Positions 1-4,617 of a stretch of 5,386 bases of DNA are shown here, in pieces. The stretch lies in assembly GCA_002254595.1 (NCBI GenBank), contig NJEH01000058.1:1-5386 (forward strand), given 5' to 3'. The translations under genes were made by a program, and so were the position numbers. Position 1 is the stretch's first letter. Every line of letters begins with the position of its first letter. The notes below the pieces were generated by a model. That model was not told the DNA's origin and did no database searches. It worked only from the letters and a program-made list of their open reading frames with translations. The DNA comes from Thermofilum sp. ex4484_15. Lineage in GTDB: Archaea; Thermoproteota; Thermoprotei; Thermofilales; EX4484-15.

Positions 1-1
1 G

Positions 2-688
2 GTTAGAAATGAAGATAGAAGGTTTCATGTAGATCCAGGGGCGAATGATGCGTTAACACCTTCTTACCTACTATCGAAGGTTAAGGAGTACGAACCTAAG
101 TTATTTTACATGGCAGCGGGGCTAACTGGATTAGTGGATAAGGTATTAGATAAGGTATTAGCGGAGGTTAAGAATTATGGTTCGATAACCTTCCTAGATC
201 TAATTGAACCGCGTGGGGATATAAGGGATAAGTTAAGGGAATCCCTTAGGTACGTAGATATAATCCATTGTAACTACCTCGAGGCTAAAGCCTTAACTGG
301 TGAGGAAGGGATAGAGGCAATACTTCAGGAATTAACTAAGTTAGGCGTTAGGATGATAACGATAACCTTGGGGGGTAAAGGAGCTTACCTACGTCTTGGG
401 AACTTAACTATCTATCAACCCTCCTTTAAGGTAGAGGTAATAGATCCCACGGGGGCCGGCGACGCTTTCTGCGCCGGTCTAATAAAGAAGTTATACGAAC
501 TCAATAGGCTGACTTCCTTACCTCCACAGGATAGGGGAGTCCTATCGGATATCTTACTTTACGCTCAAGCCGTAGGAGCCGTTAAGTGTACCGGTATAGG
601 GGCTTCAACTGCTATATCCGAAAGTTCCGTAAGGAGGTTAATTAAGATGCAGGGAGATAGGCTTAGGGAACTTGAAAAATTTATTTAA
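2..688 (+). CDS. PfkB (ribokinase) family sugar kinase, 3' part
   Basis: The frame is open from base 2, so the gene begins left of the window; the ATG at 110 is internal and should not be taken as the start. The visible 228 residues are most of a roughly 300-residue PfkB kinase, an enzyme that transfers phosphate from ATP to a sugar hydroxyl in the cytoplasm. Seen directly: an upstream DPGANDALTP stretch typical of ribokinase-like enzymes, the middle region VDIIHCNYLEAKALTG with the family's Asn..Glu arrangement, the strand-turn ITITLGGKGAYL, and the PfkB signature DPTGAGDAF at 443-469. In this signature GAG forms the anion hole and the Asp at 461-463 is the catalytic base. The C-terminal nucleotide-binding helix is present. 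The substrate is not readable; ribokinase, fructokinase and 2-keto-3-deoxygluconate kinase are all possible. It lies 58 bases upstream of a sugar importer on the same strand, which suggests but does not prove that it acts on the imported sugar. Confidence 0.9.
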   Translation, partial: VRNEDRRFHVDPGANDALTPSYLLSKVKEYEPKLFYMAAGLTGLVDKVLDKVLAEVKNYGSITFLDLIEPRGDIRDKLRESLRYVDIIHCNYLEAKALTGEEGIEAILQELTKLGVRMITITLGGKGAYLRLGNLTIYQPSFKVEVIDPTGAGDAFCAGLIKKLYELNRLTSLPPQDRGVLSDILLYAQAVGAVKCTGIGASTAISESSVRRLIKMQGDRLRELEKFI

Positions 689-710
689 TAAACCATAAAC
701 GCTTAATGAA

Positions 711-721
711 AAGTTTAAATA
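711..721 (+). promoter_or_regulatory. TATA-box promoter of the sugar-binding protein gene
   Basis: The stretch AAGTTTAAATA contains a TTTAAATA archaeal TATA box, preceded by a purine-rich GAAAAG that could serve as a BRE. Its centre is about 30 bases upstream of the ATG at 747, which puts the start of transcription at or just before the start codon. The message would then be leaderless or nearly so, as is common for first genes in crenarchaea. No Shine-Dalgarno sequence is seen before 747, which agrees with this. The box is placed by pattern and spacing only. Confidence 0.7.
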
Positions 722-726
722 TTATT

Positions 727-742
727 TAGGAAACAGTTCCTA
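727..742 (+). promoter_or_regulatory. Inverted repeat, candidate operator
   Basis: TAGGAA, four bases, then TTCCTA forms a perfect 6-base inverted repeat between the TATA box and the start codon of the sugar-binding protein gene. A dimeric regulator bound here would block RNA polymerase loading or initiation, the usual position for an archaeal repressor site. It is inferred from position and symmetry alone; a 6-base repeat could be chance, and no regulator gene is visible nearby. Confidence 0.35.
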
Positions 743-746
743 TAAG

Positions 747-2117
747 ATGATTATGAAATCTAAAAGTTATTTAATAGGATTATTACTATCGCTACTTTTC
801 ATAGCTTCTTCCCTTTGCTTAGGCTACCTATACGCCCATCCCCAGAAGAGAGTACTTAGGATATGTTACGGCGAACCTTGGAAGATACCGACCGAGGACG
901 CTATAAAGGAATTTAAGGCTAAGTTCCCGGATGTCGAAGTTAAGGCCGAGATGATACCTTACGGAGTTGACATAGTAGCTAAGGAATCGGCCGATTTCGC
1001 AGCCGGAGTTGCAGCTGACGTAGTATTAGTAGATAGCTTCATGATACCTGAATACGCTGAAGCCGGTTATCTAGCTCCTTTAGATAAATTGGTGGCCGCT
1101 TGGCCTGATTGGAAGTACTACTCCTTACCTATGAGGAGGATAGTCTCTTATAAGGGGCACGTCTACGGTATAATGTTCGATACGGACGTTAGGATGATAT
1201 GGTATCGTAAGGACGTATTCAAGGAAGCGGGCCTACCGGTACCTTGGCAACCTAAGACCTGGGACGATATACTTAAGGCGGCTTTAACTATAAAGAAGAA
1301 AGTAAAGGGTATCTTCCCGATTTACATACCGGCCGGAACTAAGTGGGGAGAAGCTACTACGATGCAGGGCTTCTACATGCTATTATTAGGAGCCGATAAG
1401 CCTCCTAGGAATAGGCTTTACGACTATAAGACAGGTAAATGGATAGGTAAGAGCCCAGCTCTATTAAGGGCTTTTAAGTTTTACTACGATATTTACGTGA
1501 AGTACAAGTTAGCTCCTACAGAGTTCAACTTCGTACCGGACGTGTGGGGTACTTGGAGGAGGACTTTCGGCCCCGATAGGTTAATAGGCATGGCGTTAGG
1601 CGGCTCTTGGGAGTGGGGCGAAGCTTGGGGACCTAAAGGCATAGCTCCCGTACCCGATAGGGACAAGGTAGTAGGGTTTGCTAAGATGCCTGGTTGGTCG
1701 GGCGGAGCCCACGGTGAACCTAAGTGGGTAACCGTATCTGGGGGTTGGGCTTGGACTATATACTCCAAGTCTAAGGTTAAGGATTTAGCTTGGGAGTTCC
1801 TCAAGATAGTTAACGAAAGGGATAGGGTAGCTAAGTACGCAGCCGCTTTCGGTAAGGTAGCTCCTAGGCTAGATGCAGCTAAGGTACCTGAGTACGCTAA
1901 GAACTCCTACTTAATGGCCATATTAGAATACCTGAAGTTCACGGACTTCAGAGATGCTATGCCGGGTTACAGTAAGGTTTCCTACTTCATCCAGGAAACT
2001 ACCGAGAAGATAGTGCTTGAAGGCATGACCCCTGAGAAAGCCCTAGATTACTTCTACTCCAAGATGGTAAAGACCTTCGGTAAGGATAAGGTAGAGGTAA
2101 TACCTTTAGGTAGTTAA
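747..2117 (+). CDS. ABC transporter sugar-binding protein (family 1 SBP)
   Basis: This 456-residue protein is the extracellular substrate-binding component of a carbohydrate ABC importer. Residues 1-7 are short and basic (Lys4, Lys6), followed by a hydrophobic helix at about 8-30 that acts as signal or anchor. The mature part starts with LRICYGEPW and the amphipathic EFKAKFPDVEVK typical of family 1 binding proteins. The family signature follows at about 140-175: GIMFDTDVRMIWYRKDVFKEAG, then a TWDDILKAA helix. Several Trp- and Gly-rich stretches (about 263-338, such as GGSWEWGEAWG) suit stacking on sugar rings. ATG 747 was chosen because it fits leaderless initiation; ATG 753 is possible. There is no good lipobox at Cys24 and no Ser/Thr-rich linker. 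The downstream permeases confirm the role, but the sugar is unknown. Length is normal for the family. Confidence 0.9.
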   Translation: MIMKSKSYLIGLLLSLLFIASSLCLGYLYAHPQKRVLRICYGEPWKIPTEDAIKEFKAKFPDVEVKAEMIPYGVDIVAKESADFAAGVAADVVLVDSFMIPEYAEAGYLAPLDKLVAAWPDWKYYSLPMRRIVSYKGHVYGIMFDTDVRMIWYRKDVFKEAGLPVPWQPKTWDDILKAALTIKKKVKGIFPIYIPAGTKWGEATTMQGFYMLLLGADKPPRNRLYDYKTGKWIGKSPALLRAFKFYYDIYVKYKLAPTEFNFVPDVWGTWRRTFGPDRLIGMALGGSWEWGEAWGPKGIAPVPDRDKVVGFAKMPGWSGGAHGEPKWVTVSGGWAWTIYSKSKVKDLAWEFLKIVNERDRVAKYAAAFGKVAPRLDAAKVPEYAKNSYLMAILEYLKFTDFRDAMPGYSKVSYFIQETTEKIVLEGMTPEKALDYFYSKMVKTFGKDKVEVIPLGS

Positions 2118-2122
2118 AATAA

Positions 2123-2150
2123 ACCTAAAAAGGTATTTTTATTTATTTCT
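2123..2150 (+). terminator. Weak hairpin and T-tract after the binding-protein gene
   Basis: ACCT-AAAA-AGGT can form a 4-bp stem and is followed at 2136-2150 by a run in which 12 of 15 bases are T. Archaeal polymerase terminates or pauses at such U-rich stretches. Sitting between the binding-protein gene and the permeases, it probably gives partial termination, so that more binding protein than permease message is made. The TATTTTTATTTA in the same stretch could instead act as a weak TATA box for the permease genes. Confidence 0.45.
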
Positions 2151-2180
2151 ACCTACCTTGTACCTTACCGTAAGGTGGGT
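2151..2180 (+). promoter_or_regulatory. Shine-Dalgarno of first permease inside two alternative hairpins
   Basis: The ribosome-binding site AAGGTG (2172-2177) lies nine bases before the ATG at 2187. It can pair in two mutually exclusive ways. One is a tight hairpin of ACCTTA (2162-2167), loop CCG, TAAGGT (2171-2176). The other is a longer hairpin of ACCTACCTT (2151-2159) with AAGGTGGGT (2172-2180), nine pairs including one G-U, around a 12-base loop. Either would hide the ribosome-binding site. The pairing is read directly; a regulatory role is inferred. Confidence 0.45.
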
Positions 2181-2186
2181 TAAATT

Positions 2187-3077
2187 ATGAAATTACGTTC
2201 GAGCTACTTAGGGATCATCTTACTACTCCCGGCTTTAGCCGTCATGTTAGCTTTCGTCGTCTTCCCGACTATCTGGGGAGTAGTAATGAGCATGACTAAC
2301 GCTTCGCTAGTGGGGATAGGTGCTGCCCACCCCAGGTTTATAGGCTTAAACAACTACATCTCGCTCTTAAGGGATAGCAGGTTCTACCATTCCTTATCGG
2401 TAACTGTGATATTTACGGTATTTTCGGCTTTAATAGGACAAGTAGCTTTAGGCCTAGCGTTAGCCCTCCTAATGAGGAGGAAGGATATTAAAGGTAAGAG
2501 CGTGATAGCTACAGCCGTATTTATAAGTTGGGTAATACCGGAAGTAGTAGCCGGTTACATGTGGGGTAGTTACGCCAGTAGGGAAGGATTGCTTAATTTG
2601 ATAATTAAGGCCTTAAGGTTAGACAGACTAGGTATAGAGCCTACTAACTGGTTATTTTATAAGCCTTTAGAGACCATCACTATAGCTAACGTATGGAGAG
2701 GTACTGCCTTCTCCATGATACTCTTTAGCGCCGCCCTAGAAAGCATACCTAACTTCCTATATGAGGCTTCCTCCTTGGACGGAGCTAGTTCCTGGGATAG
2801 GTTCCGTTACATCACCTTACCTCTACTAGCGCCCGCGATACTTACCGATCTAATACTTATAACCATATGGACGTTTAGCGTCTTTACCATGCCATTTATA
2901 ATGACCGGAGGAGGCCCCGGTACTAGGTCTGAACTATGGACCATTTACATATATAGGCAAGCCCTCCTGCCCCCTTACGAAATAGGATATGCAGCAGCCG
3001 CGGCTACGCTAATGTTCCTCTTTACATTGGTTTTGATCGTAGCTTATATAACGGTACTAAAGAGGGGTTGGGGATGA
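2187..3077 (+). CDS. Sugar ABC transporter permease, MalF type
   Basis: This 296-residue integral membrane protein forms half of the channel of the importer. Six hydrophobic segments are visible, at about 8-30, 71-96, 107-128, 163-184, 212-238 and 267-291. The cytoplasmic EAA loop that docks on the ATPase is at about 193-214: EASSLDGASSWDRFRYITLPLL, with the invariant Gly199 and the F..I.LP tail. The usual second Ala of EAA is Ser here. The loop TGGGPGTRSE at about 240-249 is typical of MalF/UgpA-like permeases. Start ATG 2187 has a GGTG Shine-Dalgarno at the right distance. Its stop overlaps the start of the next permease by ATGA, so the two halves are translationally coupled. Substrate specificity cannot be judged. 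Confidence 0.92.
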   Translation: MKLRSSYLGIILLLPALAVMLAFVVFPTIWGVVMSMTNASLVGIGAAHPRFIGLNNYISLLRDSRFYHSLSVTVIFTVFSALIGQVALGLALALLMRRKDIKGKSVIATAVFISWVIPEVVAGYMWGSYASREGLLNLIIKALRLDRLGIEPTNWLFYKPLETITIANVWRGTAFSMILFSAALESIPNFLYEASSLDGASSWDRFRYITLPLLAPAILTDLILITIWTFSVFTMPFIMTGGGPGTRSELWTIYIYRQALLPPYEIGYAAAAATLMFLFTLVLIVAYITVLKRGWG

Positions 3078-3886
3078 GGAAAGTTAAGGATAAACCGTTA
3101 ATATACTTATTCATGGCCTTACTTGCCCTCTTCTTCTTAGCTCCCTTTACTTGGTTGATACTCAGTTCCGTGGATCCTAAAGCCGATATAAGGTTTAGGA
3201 TACCTTCCAGCATTACTTTAAACCACTATGCTAAGGTACTTACCGGTAGGACGTTTACTTGGATAGTAAACTCTAGCATAATTTCTTTAGCTAGCGCTAC
3301 TTTAGCTACGCTACTTTCGGTACTAGCTTCTTACTCGCTTACTAGGTATAAGTTCAAGGGCAGGGAGGCCTTAGTGGACTTCTTCGTAATACTCAGGTTA
3401 ATGCCGGTAATGGTAGTAGTACTGCCCATTATGATAATATTCGCTAGGATAGGTATATTGGATACCTTATTTAGCGTTATATTGTTGGAAACGGCCTTAG
3501 AACTACCTTTTTCAGTAATGATAGGTTCGAGCTATTTTGAGACCATTCCTACGGATTTTGAGGAAGCCGCTATGATAGATGGGTGCAATAGGTTCTTAGC
3601 GTTCCTTAGGGTTACCTTACCGCTATCGTTACCTGGCTTGGTTACCATATGGTTATTAGCTTTCGTAACCGCTTGGGGGGACTTCCTGGTACCGCTCTTC
3701 CTACTTAGGACGCCCGATAAGTTCCCTGTGTCGGTAGGTATCTATATGGTGTTCGGGGAACACGGTACGGTTAACTACGGTCTACTTTCCGCGTTATCGA
3801 TAATATATTCGATACCGGTACTAGTAGTGTTCTTACTCATGAGGAAGTACTTAACTAAGGGGATAGCTGGATTAGCTATAAGGTAA
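3074..3886 (+). CDS. Sugar ABC transporter permease, MalG type
   Basis: This is the second channel subunit, 270 residues from the ATG at 3074. Hydrophobic segments lie at about 9-32, 63-90, 102-126, 131-153, 185-211 and 234-256. The EAA loop is at about 164-184 (EEAAMIDGCNRFLAFLRVTLPLSLPG), with Gly170 in place and Cys where Ala is common next to it. The C-terminal KYLTKGIAGLAIR tail resembles the end of MalG-like proteins that contacts the ATPase. I prefer ATG 3074 to the TTG at 3068: it makes the usual ATGA overlap with the previous stop and leaves GAGGGG (3062-3067) six bases upstream as Shine-Dalgarno. No ATPase gene follows, so the nucleotide-binding subunit must come from another locus. 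Confidence 0.92.
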   Translation: MRKVKDKPLIYLFMALLALFFLAPFTWLILSSVDPKADIRFRIPSSITLNHYAKVLTGRTFTWIVNSSIISLASATLATLLSVLASYSLTRYKFKGREALVDFFVILRLMPVMVVVLPIMIIFARIGILDTLFSVILLETALELPFSVMIGSSYFETIPTDFEEAAMIDGCNRFLAFLRVTLPLSLPGLVTIWLLAFVTAWGDFLVPLFLLRTPDKFPVSVGIYMVFGEHGTVNYGLLSALSIIYSIPVLVVFLLMRKYLTKGIAGLAIR

Positions 3887-3896
3887 GTAGTAAGAC

Positions 3897-3904
3897 TTTA
3901 TATA
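3897..3904 (+). promoter_or_regulatory. TATA-box promoter of the C/D guide RNA
   Basis: TTTATATA starts 11 bases after the stop codon of the second permease gene. With the usual 22-27 bases from TATA centre to transcription start, the RNA would begin at about 3922-3928, that is one to seven bases before the C box. This is where archaeal C/D guide RNAs normally begin, so the two predictions support each other. Confidence 0.65.
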
Positions 3905-3924
3905 ACCTTAAAAGGGAATTCTAC

Positions 3925-3984
3925 TTGAATGAGGAATATTCCCGGCACCGAGCGGTGAGGAGAACTTACCCGTCCGAATTCCAA
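3925..3984 (+). ncRNA. C/D box guide RNA (2'-O-methylation sRNA)
   Basis: Read in order: C box ATGAGGA (3929-3935), a 12-base guide ATATTCCCGGCA (3936-3947), D' box CCGA (3948-3951), a 3-base spacer GCG, C' box GTGAGGA (3955-3961), a 12-base guide GAACTTACCCGT (3962-3973), and D box CCGA (3974-3977). This is exactly the archaeal architecture that binds L7Ae, Nop5 and fibrillarin and directs ribose methylation of rRNA or tRNA opposite the fifth base before each D or D' box. All four boxes depart from RTGATGA/CTGA at one position, in a way that keeps pairing (G-C for U-U). The second guide matches conserved 23S rRNA helix 71 over 11 bases; no target was found for the first. The ends are estimated from the promoter position and the box layout. 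An outer inverted repeat, GGAATTC (3915-3921) with GAATTCC (3976-3982), may matter in a longer precursor. Confidence 0.85.
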
Positions 3985-3998
3985 CTTTTATAATAAAT
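3985..3998 (+). terminator. T-rich end of the guide RNA unit
   Basis: CTTTTATAATAAAT follows the D box by 7 bases. The short T-run is a plausible but weak U-tract terminator for the guide RNA; the final 3' end would be trimmed back towards the D box. The same bases could be read as a distant TATA box for the gene at 4045. Confidence 0.3.
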
Positions 3999-4001
3999 AG
4001 A

Positions 4002-4010
4002 GATATATTA
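4002..4010 (+). promoter_or_regulatory. Candidate TATA box for the 108-residue gene
   Basis: GATATATTA is centred about 39 bases before the ATG at 4045. Transcription would start near 4030, leaving a very short leader that still includes the strong Shine-Dalgarno. It is chosen on spacing only. The TATAAATA at 4022-4029 looks more perfect but is too close to the start codon. Confidence 0.4.
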
Positions 4011-4032
4011 GTACCCTTCCCATATAAATATA

Positions 4033-4040
4033 AAGGTGGT
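4033..4040 (+). promoter_or_regulatory. Shine-Dalgarno that fixes the start at ATG 4045
   Basis: AAGGTGGT matches the archaeal anti-Shine-Dalgarno core (complement of CACCTCC) and stands about five to seven bases before the ATG at 4045. The in-frame GTG at 4036 lies inside this site and therefore cannot be the real start. Confidence 0.75.
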
Positions 4041-4044
4041 TAAT

Positions 4045-4371
4045 ATGTCCTCGAAGGAAGTAAAGGTGTGGAGGAGCAAGATAGCGCCTACAGCTAAGGG
4101 AGCCATTTTCAGAGCTAAGAGGTGGTTTTACGCCACCTTTTACGGTAAGGGAGACGATGAGAAGAGGGAGAAATCCAAGGAGAACTGGGTTAAGTTAGCT
4201 AGGTTATTAGTAGAGAAATCTAACGAAGAAGGAGTTTCGGAGAAGGGAGCTAGGATAATAATACATTACAGGGACGACGAAGGGGTATTCCAGCCGGTTA
4301 GGGCCGAAATAGAAGTATATGACTTAAAGCCCATTAAGACGTTAACCGTCTCGCTGGAGGGTACTTCCTAG
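4045..4371 (+). CDS. Unrecognised 108-residue basic protein
   Basis: I do not recognise this family. A strong Shine-Dalgarno, a candidate promoter and codon use like the neighbours make it a real gene. The N-terminal third is basic and aromatic (Trp9, then RAKRWFYATFYGKG at about 23-36). A highly charged stretch DDEKREKSKENW leads into a likely helix, WVKLARLLVEKSNEEG, at about 48-63. The rest looks like beta strands: ARIIIHYRDDEG, FQPVRAEIEVYDL and KTLTVSLEG. There is no signal peptide, membrane helix or cysteine, so it is probably cytoplasmic. The alpha-plus-beta layout with a basic front could suit nucleic-acid or RNP binding, and it sits just after a guide RNA, but this is a guess and no motif proves it. 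It converges on the next gene, sharing the CTAG at 4368-4371. Confidence 0.75.
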   Translation: MSSKEVKVWRSKIAPTAKGAIFRAKRWFYATFYGKGDDEKREKSKENWVKLARLLVEKSNEEGVSEKGARIIIHYRDDEGVFQPVRAEIEVYDLKPIKTLTVSLEGTS

Positions 4372-4595
4372 ACCCCTCTCCTCCTCTGTACTAACGCTAT
4401 AAGGCAGAGGAAGAAGACGCACGTTAGAAAGGCCACTATTACGTTATTAAAATCGCTATAGCTTAATCCGTTCCACCTATAAATATAACCTAACCCTAAG
4501 TACAGGAGGTAAGCGGAGAGAGCCACTAAGGATAATACTAAGATCCCCACTACCCATTCGTAGGATTTCTTTTCCTCGCTCAAGGAGTTCACCAA
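4368..4595 (-). CDS. Small two-helix membrane protein, unknown function
   Basis: This 75-residue protein has two predicted membrane helices, at about 14-38 (VVGILVLSLVALSAYLLYLGLG) and 49-68 (VIVAFLTCVFFLCLIALVQ). A charged N-terminal SEEKKSYE and a C-terminal RRRGV suggest both ends face the cytoplasm. I cannot name a family. The start is uncertain: TTG 4595 and GTG 4592 are adjacent in frame, a GGGGG (4607-4611) lies 11 bases before the TTG, and an AGGA is closer. The gene begins 22 bases after the stop of the geranylgeranyl-reductase-family gene with no promoter visible between, so the two are probably one transcript. That makes a role at the membrane, near lipid metabolism, conceivable but unproven. 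Confidence 0.65.
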   Translation of the reverse strand: MVNSLSEEKKSYEWVVGILVLSLVALSAYLLYLGLGYIYRWNGLSYSDFNNVIVAFLTCVFFLCLIALVQRRRGV

Positions 4596-4617
4596 TCCTA
4601 CTTCTTCCCCCTTAATT

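Noticed and set aside
807..827. Lipobox around Cys24 of the binding protein
   Set aside because: The residue before Cys is Leu and those before it are Ser-Ser; the -1 position should be Gly, Ala or Ser, so lipid attachment is not supported.
1493..1804. Open frame of 103 codons on the - strand inside the binding-protein gene
   Set aside because: It lies wholly opposite a well-supported gene, has a Pro/Ser-rich low-information product and no start signals; it is a shadow of codon bias.
3068..3070. TTG as start of the second permease
   Set aside because: It would overlap its own GAGGGG Shine-Dalgarno; the ATG at 3074 gives normal spacing and the typical ATGA overlap.
3022..3213. Open frame of 63 codons on the - strand across the permease junction
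   Set aside because: It is opposite two clear permease genes, with no promoter or ribosome-binding site and no recognisable product.
4022..4029. TATAAATA as promoter of the 108-residue gene
   Set aside because: Transcription would start at about 4050, after the ATG and without the Shine-Dalgarno.
4036..4038. GTG as start of the 108-residue gene
   Set aside because: It lies inside the Shine-Dalgarno AAGGTGGT that serves the ATG at 4045.
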